A stretch of DNA of 64,000 nt from Phragmitibacter flavus (GTDB lineage Bacteria > Verrucomicrobiota > Verrucomicrobiia > Verrucomicrobiales > Verrucomicrobiaceae): positions 98,495-162,494 of the forward strand of contig NZ_VAUV01000014.1 in the NCBI RefSeq assembly GCF_005780165.1. The letters are read 5' to 3'. Under the pieces are notes generated by a model. That model had not been told where the DNA came from. It saw only the letters and a list, made by a program, of their open reading frames with translations, and made no database searches. The position numbers and the translations under genes were made by a program. Below are positions 50,917 through 58,869 of this stretch, in pieces; within the stretch, counting starts at the first letter, position 1; each line of letters opens with the position of its first letter.

Positions 50917-52479
50917 TCACCAATCGATCCCCTCATCAAAACAACGCCGGCGAAGGTGATACTGGCCGTTTTGTTCAATGAGGTAGTGGGTTTTGCGTTT
51001 GATGCCGGTGTGGGGGACGCTGGAGAGGCCGGGTTTGCATTGGCTGAAGTCGATGCGGCCGCGGCGGAAGAGGGTTTCTAAGAAACTTTGGGTGGCTTGT
51101 TCGACACCGGGAACGGGGGTGGAACCGGTATCGGGTGCCGCAGGGGCGATGAGTCCGCGTCGGGAGAAGGAGGCGGTGCGGACGACGAGGGCACCTTCCA
51201 TCAGGCCATAGGCGCTGGCGCGCAGGATGATGTCGCGACCGCGTGGGATATCGTCGCCGCCGGCGTTGGGTTTTCCGGTGGCGAAGACGCGGACGGCTTC
51301 GGCTTTGAGGCTGCGGGCTCCTTCGAGGCTGAGCAGGCCGCGACGCACGAAGGCGCTGCGGAAGGCTTCTTCGAATTTGCCTTCGAACAGGGTGGCGTCG
51401 GCCCAGATGACTTGGGCGGCCATCTCGCTGTAAAACGCGGCGGTGAGGGCGGCGCATTGGACAGCGCGTCCGAGCAGTGCTGCGGCATCGACGCTGACCT
51501 TGACGATATCGGCGGGCGTGGGTTTGGAGGAGATGGCTTTGAGCATGGCGGCCATGCCTTCGAAAAATCCGGCGGTGAACAGGCGGGAAAAGGAGTGGGG
51601 TTCGGAGGAGAGTTCGTAGTGCGGGGCCATGGGGGGGAGGAACATGGGTTCGCGGTAGAAGAAGGAGTTCACGGCGTTGCGCAGGCAGTCGGCGGGGGCG
51701 GAGGCGGGGTTGACGGCGTGAACGGATTTGCCGAACTGCACGGCGAAGCGGGAGACGATGGAGTTCGAATACAGCATGCCGCCGGTTTCTTTGAGAACGG
51801 CGGCGGCGATGGTCTCGTTTTGCAAAGCGCTAAGCAGGGCGGTGAGGTCGGCGAAGGATTCGTGGAAGGCGGCGACTTCGTCGAGGGCGGCATCCCAGAG
51901 GTCGGGGCGCAGGGCGTCGAGAATGGCGTGGCCCATTTCGTGGGCGACGACATCGGGGCTGTCGGCGGTGTGGACGGTTTTGCCTTTGATGGTGGCGTGG
52001 TGGAAGGTGAGGGTTTTGCGGTCGTAGAAGGCGTTGAGGTCTTCGTGGCCGTTGAGCACGACTTCGAGGGGATTGCCGGTGCCGGTTTGCCACTGAAGGG
52101 TTTCGGGGAGACAGGGATGCCAGACGTTTTTGGCGCGTTGGATGGCGTCGGCGCAGTTCCAGTAGCGAAAGTGGGGGGTGCCAGGGTTGAAGAGCCCGGC
52201 TTTGGGAGCGGTGCCTTCGATTTGCAAGGGGAGGAGGCCGACGGAGAGGGCAGGGGCTGGACGTTTGGAGGGTTTGAGGCCGGATTCGGGATCGTTTTGC
52301 CAGACAGCGATCAGACTTTTTGAGCTGGAAGGTTTGGTGGTCGGTGGGGCGCTTGCACTTTTTTTGGTGGGGACGGGAGCGGGAGGCTTGACGATTTTTT
52401 TGACGACGCTGGCCGCAGGTTTGGCGACGGGTTTGGAAGAAGCGGACGGCTTGGATTTTTTCATGGGAGAAAGAGGCAA
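50917..52479 (-). CDS. Thermolysin-like zinc metallopeptidase with basic N-terminal tail
   Basis: A 520-residue protein. Residues 1-60 are a Lys/Pro/Ala/Ser tail (histone H1-like composition). The peptidase domain follows with HEMGH at 180-184 and a third zinc ligand or acid at Glu207 (AFHESFADLTALL), as in gluzincins; the HEMGH-ILDAL and ESFAD pattern most resembles the M4/thermolysin type. There is no signal peptide, so it may be cytoplasmic or attached to nucleic acid. The C-terminal 200 residues are helical with unknown function. The product of the gene downstream on this strand (DUF2007 type) is unrelated. Confidence 0.75.
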   Translation of the reverse strand: MPLSPMKKSKPSASSKPVAKPAASVVKKIVKPPAPVPTKKSASAPPTTKPSSSKSLIAVWQNDPESGLKPSKRPAPALSVGLLPLQIEGTAPKAGLFNPGTPHFRYWNCADAIQRAKNVWHPCLPETLQWQTGTGNPLEVVLNGHEDLNAFYDRKTLTFHHATIKGKTVHTADSPDVVAHEMGHAILDALRPDLWDAALDEVAAFHESFADLTALLSALQNETIAAAVLKETGGMLYSNSIVSRFAVQFGKSVHAVNPASAPADCLRNAVNSFFYREPMFLPPMAPHYELSSEPHSFSRLFTAGFFEGMAAMLKAISSKPTPADIVKVSVDAAALLGRAVQCAALTAAFYSEMAAQVIWADATLFEGKFEEAFRSAFVRRGLLSLEGARSLKAEAVRVFATGKPNAGGDDIPRGRDIILRASAYGLMEGALVVRTASFSRRGLIAPAAPDTGSTPVPGVEQATQSFLETLFRRGRIDFSQCKPGLSSVPHTGIKRKTHYLIEQNGQYHLRRRCFDEGIDW

Positions 52480-52651
52480 AGCGTAAAAACCTGTCGGGTC
52501 CGGCTTGGCTGACCGGGTTTGTTTATTTCCACAAAGCTACAGAATTGAGTCGCCGGTTGACAAGCCTTTTGCAGGTTTGTCCGTGCGATTTGTGAACGGG
52601 CATTGTGGTTGTCGGAGTAGAAGTCCCGATTTATGGGTGACTGAAATCATC

Positions 52652-53494
52652 ATGACCCTGACGCTTCGATCTCCGGCAAAAATCAATCTGTGGCTGCGCG
52701 TGTTGCGTCGGCGGGACGATGGCTTTCATGACGTGGACACGCGGATGTGTCCGCTGGATCTGGCGGATGAGGTGACCCTGGAGCCGTCGGTGGATGGACT
52801 GGCAAAGCTGACGTGTTCGAATCCAGAACTGCCGGTGGATGAATCGAATCTGGCGATGAAGGCGTTGCGCGGATATGAAAAACGCAGTGGGACGACGCAG
52901 GCCTGGCAGATTCATTTGGAAAAACACGTGCCGCACGGGGCGGGTTTGGGCGGTGGCAGCAGCAATGCCGCGACGGTGTTGCTGGGGTTGAATCGCTTGA
53001 ACGGCGGGGTGCTGAGCGACGAGGATTTGCACGAGATTGCGGCGGAGTTGGGGTCCGACGTGCCGTTCTTTTTGTATGGCCGGACTTGCGACGCGACGGG
53101 ACGCGGGGAGGTGATTGAACCGGTGGAGACTTTCGACTGGGAGTTGCCGGTGGTGTTGATCAAACCGGGATTTGGGATCTCGACGCCTTGGGCTTACAAG
53201 AATTGGCGGGATTCAAAGGAGTTGGCGGGGGTGTTTTACGGGGTGCAGACGCAGCCTTGGGGGGAAATGATCAATGATCTGGAACGGCCGGTGTTTGAGA
53301 AATGGATTTGGCTGCCGACGATGAAGAACTGGTTGTTGGAGCAGGAGGAGACCGTGGCGGCGCTGATGTCGGGTTCAGGTTCGACGATGTTTGCGGTGGC
53401 CCGGAGTGAGGCGGATGCGGCGGTGCTGGCAGAGAGCACGAGGAAATTTTGCGGGGAATCGACCTGGGTGCAGGTGACGAGGACAAGAAAGTAG
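52652..53494 (+). CDS. ispE: 4-diphosphocytidyl-2-C-methyl-D-erythritol kinase
   Basis: A 280-residue GHMP kinase of the MEP isoprenoid pathway. SPAKINLWLRVLRRRDDGFHD is the N-terminal signature; HGAGLGGGSSNAA (near 105) is the ATP-binding glycine loop; MSGSGSTMFAV near residue 245 is motif 3. Start is ATG 52652, which begins the conserved strand. The stop codon at 53492-53494 is inside a palindromic element (53491-53550). No other pathway gene is close. Confidence 0.94.
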   Translation: MTLTLRSPAKINLWLRVLRRRDDGFHDVDTRMCPLDLADEVTLEPSVDGLAKLTCSNPELPVDESNLAMKALRGYEKRSGTTQAWQIHLEKHVPHGAGLGGGSSNAATVLLGLNRLNGGVLSDEDLHEIAAELGSDVPFFLYGRTCDATGRGEVIEPVETFDWELPVVLIKPGFGISTPWAYKNWRDSKELAGVFYGVQTQPWGEMINDLERPVFEKWIWLPTMKNWLLEQEETVAALMSGSGSTMFAVARSEADAAVLAESTRKFCGESTWVQVTRTRK

Positions 53495-53550
53495 AAGGCT
53501 CGTCCCGAGCCTTGGTTGTAAAATGAAAAGGCTCGAGACGAGCCTTCTAC
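53491..53550. repeat. Twin-hairpin palindromic element (copy E)
   Basis: Starts GTAGAAGG and ends CCTTCTAC like the element at 10017. Hairpins are GGCTCGTCCCGAGCC and GGCTCGAGACGAGCC. The first bases are the ispE stop codon, so the element abuts or overlaps the gene end. Confidence 0.82.
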
Positions 53551-53566
53551 TTTGTTTGTCGCGGGC

Positions 53567-53605
53567 AAAAAAAGTGGGCCGGTGGAACTCCCATTCCACC
53601 GGCCC
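53567..53605 (-). terminator. Minus-strand terminator without an obvious upstream gene
   Basis: GGGCCGGTGGAA (53576-53587) pairs perfectly with TTCCACCGGCCC (53594-53605). On the minus strand it is followed by seven T (53573-53567). No plus-strand T-run exists. The strand has no protein gene in the next 300 bp, so the transcript that ends here is unexplained. Confidence 0.6.
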
Positions 53606-53906
53606 TGGCATCAACCTCAACACACGTTACGCTTTACAGGCGCAACTAATTGGACAACAACCAATCACTCTCAAAAACACAGGATGTAGAATCTCAACTC
53701 ATGCATCACTGTTCGCTATGTTTAGTCCCCCTCCGAGATGGGTTGTTCAAACTTTTGATGAAAACTTTTAAAATAATTTTAAGCCGCATTTTGAGGGGGC
53801 GGAAGTGGTTGAGTATTAGACACATCGGCATGTTGTAGTTCGCGACATTCTGTTGAGATGCCAAATTCGGTTGGACGCAACGGGAAGAAATTCGGTAGAT
53901 TGCCAC
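53606..53906. other. Non-coding stretch, possible small RNA on minus strand
   Basis: About 300 bp between the minus-strand terminator and the next plus-strand gene. It is A+T-richer (53755-53790) with TTAAAATTATTTTAAAAG on the minus strand. Frames here are short and show no family. A small RNA reading leftwards into the terminator is possible. Confidence 0.35.
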
Positions 53907-54884
53907 ATGATTGTTCCAGAATTTTGGGCCGAAGGTCGGGTTCAGCACAAGGCGGATGGGCGTCAGGTGACGGTGCGCCGATTTGGGTGGTCGGATGTGA
54001 GCCAGGAAGAAGCGCAGGATCGTGCGAATGCGCGGGCGCAGGAAGCGATGCAGCGGATCTGGTCGGGAGAAAAACTTGATCGTCGGGAGCCAAAGGTGGC
54101 TTACAACGGGGCGGAAGGGGTGCCGATTCGAGAGGAGATCGTTTCGCGTCACGGCGAGGTGGTGATCACGCGCAACGGTTATGGGGCGTTGTGTATCAAT
54201 ACGCCCAATGTGCTTTTCGTTGATGTGGATGTGCAGGAAGGGGTGCCCCGGACCATGTCGTGTTCGGTGCTGGGGGTGCTACTGCTGGTTTCAATTGGCT
54301 ACGGTCTCGTGCAGGGTTCCTGGTCGGCTTTTATGATGGGGGTGGCAGGGACTTTGATTCTGGGATGGTGGATGGCGGGTTGGTTGTTTCGTTTGTATGA
54401 ATGGTTTGCGGGAGGGGCTGCGAAACGCGCCCGGAAACGCATGCATCGATTTTCATCCGCCCATCCCGACTGGCATTTGCGGATTTATGAAACCCCAGCG
54501 GGGTTCCGCGTGATGGTGTTGCATGAGGTGTTTGATCCGGTTGATGAACGGGTGGCGGAATGCTTCAAGTCGCTCCGTGCGGACGAGGTGTATGTGCGGA
54601 TGTGTCGGCGGCAGCATTGTTTCCGGGCGAGGGTGAGTCCGAAGCCTTGGAGGATTGGCATCAAAGACCACTTGCCGCCACAGCGTGGGGGCTGGCCGGT
54701 GAAGCCTGAATTGATGCCGCGCAGGAAACTATGGGTGGAGGAATATGAAGCGAGATCGGCGGTTTTTTCTTCGTGCCGATTTGTTGAGCAATTAGGCAGC
54801 CTGCAGCTTCATCTGGAGGCCGAGCGGGTGATGCGATTGCATGATGATCTGGCAAAGGCGCATTCGGGGCTGCCGATGGGGTAA
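53907..54884 (+). CDS. Membrane protein of unknown function
   Basis: A 325-residue protein starting at ATG 53907. The N-terminal about 120 residues are soluble, with an IVPEFWAEGRVQHK start and an RFGWSDVSQEEAQDRANARAQEAM helix. Two membrane helices follow (SCSVLGVLLLVSIGYGLV and MMGVAGTLILGWWMAGWLF), and a soluble domain comes last with RIYETPAGFRVMVLHEVFDP, CRRQHCFRARVSPKPWRIG and VMRLHDDLAKAHSG, which recall an uncharacterised family found in several phyla. Function unknown. It overlaps no other gene. Confidence 0.7.
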   Translation: MIVPEFWAEGRVQHKADGRQVTVRRFGWSDVSQEEAQDRANARAQEAMQRIWSGEKLDRREPKVAYNGAEGVPIREEIVSRHGEVVITRNGYGALCINTPNVLFVDVDVQEGVPRTMSCSVLGVLLLVSIGYGLVQGSWSAFMMGVAGTLILGWWMAGWLFRLYEWFAGGAAKRARKRMHRFSSAHPDWHLRIYETPAGFRVMVLHEVFDPVDERVAECFKSLRADEVYVRMCRRQHCFRARVSPKPWRIGIKDHLPPQRGGWPVKPELMPRRKLWVEEYEARSAVFSSCRFVEQLGSLQLHLEAERVMRLHDDLAKAHSGLPMG

Positions 54885-54893
54885 TCTAAATAA

Positions 54894-56558
54894 TCACTTG
54901 GGAATCTTGTTCAGCGTGTAATACGCGGCGGGGCGGCGGAGGGGGAGGTTGGATTGGGAGCGGAGATTGGGGAGATTAAGTTCTTGAACGTAACCTTCGC
55001 GGAGGCCCTGGCAGGTGAGGTGGACGGTGAATGCGTCTTCGGAGACCTGGGCTTTGGTGATTTTTACGGGTTGGGTGTCGATTTCATCGCTGCCGTATTT
55101 TTGGTGGAACAAATAGGTGTAGCTGGTCATCGCGTAGGTGGCAGGATCAGCGGCGATTTTTTCGTCAACGGGTTGGGTGAAGGTGAGTTTGAAGCCGGTG
55201 GGTTGGGCTTCCATCTTTTGGATTTCGAAAGGGGTTTTGCCGGTCCACTGGATGCGTTCAAGTCCGAAGGAGCGGATGCCTTGGGAGTTCCAGCCGCGGT
55301 TGGATTCGCCGACGACCATGGAGCCGTCGGGCAGGTAGGCGAGGCTGAGTCCGGCGCTTTGCAGGTTGCTGACGAAGTTGAAACAGGCGCCTTGATATTC
55401 GCCGTCGACTTTTTCGAGGTAGACGCGCATGACGCCGGAGAGGACGAATTCAGCGACGAAGAGCTGGTTGTCGAAGGGACCGAATTTGCCGTTGGTGGTG
55501 TTGCAGGTAAGGCCGGTGGGGCTTTGTCCGGCTTTGACATACGGGAACCAGATGGCGGGGAGGGCGTAGCCGGGGACGGTTTTGGCGGCTTCGGCGACAG
55601 TGATGCCTTGGGGGACGGGGCTGGGATCTTTTACCGGAGAGCCGGGGCGGGCCATGTCGGGAATGGCGTCGGCGTGGCCGAAGTAGGCACCTTTGCGGAG
55701 GTGGAAGAGGGGGTTGGTGGGCATCCAGTTGCCTTGTTGATCGGTGCAGAAGACGTCGCCTTCAGCGTTGGTGCCGACGCCAGCAGGGGAGCGCAGACCG
55801 GCGGCCATGGGTTCGAATTTGCCGTCGGGGGTGAGTCGCATGGCCCAGCCGCGCCAGGGTTTTTCGGTTTCGCGGAAGCCGGGCATCTTGACGCCGGCGC
55901 CCATGCTGGTGTTGAGGGTGATCCACAGGTTGCCGTCGCGGTCCATGGCGGGTCCGTAGGCGTATTCGTGGTAGTTGCCGCTGACGCCCCAGCCGCTGGC
56001 CGCGGTGAGGTATTCGTCGGCAATGCCGTCGTTGTTGGTGTCGCGCAGGCGGGTGAGTTCGGCGCGTTGGGCGGTGTAGAGGGCTTGTTCTTTTTCGTGC
56101 CAGAACATGCCGAGGGGTTCGTGGAGTCCGGTGGCGAATTGACGGTAGCCGACGGCTTTGGGGTCGGTGGGATCGGCGGTGGGGTTGTCGAGAATCCAGA
56201 TTTCGCCTTTGCGGATGGAGACGGCGAGTTTGCCGTTGGGAAGGAGGGCGAGGCCACTGGCTTCGAGTTTGAGGCCGTTGGGGAGGACGTAGGGGGTGAC
56301 GGTGTAGTAGTCGTCGGAGGGGGAGGCGGCGGGGAGTTGGGGGGCGAGGGTGAGGAGGAGGAGGAGGATCAGGAGGAAAAGTGACACAGGCTTGAAGCCT
56401 GTGGGTGCGCCGGGCATGTTGCCCGGCTGGGAGGTGGGAGTGGTTCGGGAGAGCGAGGACGTGGAGTCGTTCGAGATGACAGGCAAAATGCCTGTCTCAC
56501 CCACAGGCTGAAAGCCTGTGTCACGGGGGGAGGCGCTTTTTTCGAAAATGGTCGTCAT
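54894..56558 (-). CDS. Exported dehydrogenase-like beta-propeller protein, palindrome-interrupted 5' end
   Basis: A 554-residue protein. The body (about 85-555) resembles the PVC membrane-bound dehydrogenase/glucose-sorbosone-type propellers: GLALLPNGKLAVSIRKGEIWIL, GPAMDRDGNLWITLNTS, SPAGVGTNAEGDVFCTDQQGNW. The start at 56558 overlaps the stop of the upstream cytochrome gene by four bases, so coupling supports it. Residues 12-59 are encoded by a 144-bp composite palindrome (56381-56524). Leaving those out, the N-terminus becomes MTTIFEKSASP joined to LFLLILLLLLTLAPQLPAA, a standard signal peptide. An internal ATG at 56417 is an alternative start. Probably partners with the multihaem cytochrome. 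Confidence 0.8.
   Translation of the reverse strand: MTTIFEKSASPRDTGFQPVGETGILPVISNDSTSSLSRTTPTSQPGNMPGAPTGFKPVSLFLLILLLLLTLAPQLPAASPSDDYYTVTPYVLPNGLKLEASGLALLPNGKLAVSIRKGEIWILDNPTADPTDPKAVGYRQFATGLHEPLGMFWHEKEQALYTAQRAELTRLRDTNNDGIADEYLTAASGWGVSGNYHEYAYGPAMDRDGNLWITLNTSMGAGVKMPGFRETEKPWRGWAMRLTPDGKFEPMAAGLRSPAGVGTNAEGDVFCTDQQGNWMPTNPLFHLRKGAYFGHADAIPDMARPGSPVKDPSPVPQGITVAEAAKTVPGYALPAIWFPYVKAGQSPTGLTCNTTNGKFGPFDNQLFVAEFVLSGVMRVYLEKVDGEYQGACFNFVSNLQSAGLSLAYLPDGSMVVGESNRGWNSQGIRSFGLERIQWTGKTPFEIQKMEAQPTGFKLTFTQPVDEKIAADPATYAMTSYTYLFHQKYGSDEIDTQPVKITKAQVSEDAFTVHLTCQGLREGYVQELNLPNLRSQSNLPLRRPAAYYTLNKIPK
56381..56524. repeat. 144-bp composite palindrome within a gene
   Basis: Outer arms of 27 bp (from GTGACACAGG, and to CTGTGTCAC) are near-perfect inverted repeats, each itself a hairpin (ACAGGC...GCCTGT). 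Inside are hairpins GCCGGGCATGTTGCCCGGC and GACAGGCAAAATGCCTGTC. Length is divisible by three and the frame stays open. Style matches the twin-hairpin elements elsewhere, at larger scale. Confidence 0.8.
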
Positions 56559-58792
56559 GTGGTGGGCCAGGAAATGAGGTCTTGGAGTTCGACGCGGTTG
56601 TTTTTGAATTGGAGGGACTGGGGTTTGGCGTTTTTGCTGAGGCCGAGGAAGTGCCAGCCTTTCGAGTTGGCCTGGCTCTCGACGACGAGGTGGCGTTGGA
56701 TGCCGGTGCCGTCTTTGGTGGGGGTGAGGGTTTCTTGGATTTTTAGGTCGTCGATGGTGTAGAGGAAGGTGGGTGTGCCGTCGGGTTGGATTCGATAGCC
56801 TTTAAACTGATAGCCGAGTCGGTTGCCGGGGGTGTCGGGCCAGGGGTCGGTGGGGGATTTGAGGCGGGCGAAGGGGATGTGGGTGGGGAGGGTGAGGAGA
56901 TTGTCGCCAAGTGGTTTGGCGGGGGTCATGGCGCGTTCTTCCCAGGTGGTCATGGCATCAATGAAGCGGCCTTTCCAAGCGAGGGCGGGGCGGACTTCGA
57001 GGGTGTCGAAGGCGAGGTTGATGCCGCCAGGGTAGCCGACGGCGATGGCTTGCGTGCCGGCGCCTTCGAGGAAGGTGCGGAAGACAATGGGCTTTTCTTC
57101 CGGCTTGGGTTTGAGTTCGTAATCGCCTTCGAGGAGGAGGCCGGGGGGGAGGCGGGCACCGTCGATTTCCTTGAGGTAGATCCACATTTGCTCGATTTCG
57201 TTATCGGCTTTTTTGCGGCCCATGAGCAGGGGGGGCATGAGGGTGCCGGGCTGGACGGCTTGGGGATTAAGGAGAAGTTCTTTAAAATACTCGGGCTGGA
57301 GACGATCGACGGTGTGGGTGAGATTGATGACGGGGACGCCGAGGGAGTTGCGGTCTTTGATGCCGTGGCAGGAGACGCAGCCGAGGCTGTCTTTTTCGCC
57401 GACGCCGAGGAGGATGCGGCCGTTTTCGGCGCGTTGATGGCGGATCAGCCCGGAGGTGTCGATGGTGATTTTGGTATCGCTTTTGCAGGCTTCGGCGAAG
57501 GGCGCGATGAAGGATTCGGCGTTTTCTTTGCCGAAGCGGGGCATGCGGGCGGTCATGTAAGGGCGCACGCCGCCGTTTTCGCCCCAGAGCAGTTTTTCGA
57601 GCCAGGCGCGGGTGAGTTTGCGTCCGGCGTGGTTGAGTTTGGGAGGGAGCAGGCCGATTTCGCCGAGGGAGTGGGCGGTGGGGTTGTTGACAGTAAAATA
57701 TTGGGCGCGGGCTTTTTCGAGTCCGCCTTTGCCATTCCATTCGTGGCAGGCGTAGCAGTTCATTTGCGCGAGGAAGCGGTCGGATTTTTGCGTGGCGTTG
57801 AGGGGAGCCGGGGCAGGCGTTTGCTGGATGGTGGTGAGGGCCAGTTGCAGGGCGCTACGCTGGGCGGCGTTGAGGGAGAAGTGGGGGGCTTCGTTGGGGC
57901 TGGTGGAGAGGCAGCCGTTTTTGGGATTGAGTTTGGTGAGGGTTTTGGCGGGAACGAGCGCGAGGGGGTCGGATTTGCCGGTGTCGTGACAGGCGTTGCA
58001 GCGTTGATCGGTGAAGACTTTTTTGCCCTTGGCGAGTTGGTCGGCGGAAGGGTTGGTTTTTGACCAGTCGGCACGTTGGGTGTTTTGCTGGAGATAGGAG
58101 GCGATGTCGGAGGCTTGCTGGTCGTTGAGGGCGAAGTCGGGCATGCGGCCGGCGTGGCGGATGGCGAGCGGGGCCTGGAGGAAGGCGGCGAGTTGTTGGG
58201 CGGGGTAGTCGTGGGCGAGGCGGATGGGGATGGAGGGGAGTTTGGGCGTTTCGACGGGCAAACCTTTGGCGACTTCTTCGGGGTGGTATTTTTCCGGGGA
58301 GTCGGGGGCGTGGCAGGCGACGCAGCCGATGGTGTGGAAAATTTCGCGACCGTGGTGAGGGTTTCCTTGGGGGAAGGTTTTGGTCTTGGTGGGGTCGTTG
58401 GATTTGAGTTTGCTCAGGTAAGTGACGAGGGGGGCGATCTGGTCGGGCTTGAGGGGAAGCTGCGGCATGAGGGTGCCGGGTTTGTGGGCGTGGGGATTGG
58501 AGAGGAAGGTTTTGAGGGTGGAGTCGGGGAGTCGGTTGCCGACGTTGGCAAGGGAGATGGTGGCGCGTTGGCCGAGTTCGGAATGCCAGGCTTCGGGGGC
58601 GCTGTGGCAGGTGGTGCAGTTGAATTCCTGAAGCAGAAGGAGGCCGGCTTCGAGACTGGGTTGGGTTTGCTCTGGGGAGAAGAAACGTTCGAAGGCGGGG
58701 ATGAGGGGGTGGGATTTCTCAGCCGCCGGGAGGGTCGCGGTGAGCAACGCGAGGGTCAGGGTGAGGGCGGTGGTGAGCGGGAAATTCGCCAT
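56555..58792 (-). CDS. Exported multihaem cytochrome c (PVC type)
   Basis: A 745-residue periplasmic protein with a signal peptide (MANFPLTTALTLTLALLTATLPAA). Five CxxCH haem-binding motifs are at 59-63 (CTTCH), 157-161 (CVACH), 265-269 (CNACH), 346-350 (CYACH) and 472-476 (CVSCH). The C-terminal about 180 residues are haem-free and beta-rich (FLEGAGTQAIAVGYPGGINLAFD). Large multi-CxxCH proteins of this kind are a feature of Planctomycetes and Verrucomicrobia. Its stop overlaps the next gene's start, so it is coupled with the propeller protein and may take electrons from it. Confidence 0.93.
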   Translation of the reverse strand: MANFPLTTALTLTLALLTATLPAAEKSHPLIPAFERFFSPEQTQPSLEAGLLLLQEFNCTTCHSAPEAWHSELGQRATISLANVGNRLPDSTLKTFLSNPHAHKPGTLMPQLPLKPDQIAPLVTYLSKLKSNDPTKTKTFPQGNPHHGREIFHTIGCVACHAPDSPEKYHPEEVAKGLPVETPKLPSIPIRLAHDYPAQQLAAFLQAPLAIRHAGRMPDFALNDQQASDIASYLQQNTQRADWSKTNPSADQLAKGKKVFTDQRCNACHDTGKSDPLALVPAKTLTKLNPKNGCLSTSPNEAPHFSLNAAQRSALQLALTTIQQTPAPAPLNATQKSDRFLAQMNCYACHEWNGKGGLEKARAQYFTVNNPTAHSLGEIGLLPPKLNHAGRKLTRAWLEKLLWGENGGVRPYMTARMPRFGKENAESFIAPFAEACKSDTKITIDTSGLIRHQRAENGRILLGVGEKDSLGCVSCHGIKDRNSLGVPVINLTHTVDRLQPEYFKELLLNPQAVQPGTLMPPLLMGRKKADNEIEQMWIYLKEIDGARLPPGLLLEGDYELKPKPEEKPIVFRTFLEGAGTQAIAVGYPGGINLAFDTLEVRPALAWKGRFIDAMTTWEERAMTPAKPLGDNLLTLPTHIPFARLKSPTDPWPDTPGNRLGYQFKGYRIQPDGTPTFLYTIDDLKIQETLTPTKDGTGIQRHLVVESQANSKGWHFLGLSKNAKPQSLQFKNNRVELQDLISWPTT

Positions 58793-58805
58793 GAGAGAGG
58801 AAATG

Positions 58806-58866
58806 GGAGGAGGGACATGGTTGTCCCTCTGGTTGTGAAAGTGAGGGACAGGAATGTCCCTCCTCC
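58806..58866. repeat. Twin-hairpin element (copy F)
   Basis: Outer arms GGAGGA and TCCTCC enclose GAGGGACATGGTTGTCCCTC and GAGGGACAGGAATGTCCCTC. It lies between the DJ-1 gene and the cytochrome start, so a transcript crossing it would form two hairpins. Confidence 0.75.
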
Positions 58867-58869
58867 TTC

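Noticed and set aside
51088..52323. Long plus-strand frame opposite the metallopeptidase
   Set aside because: Gly/Glu/Val-rich complement of a gene with HEMGH motif; no domain.
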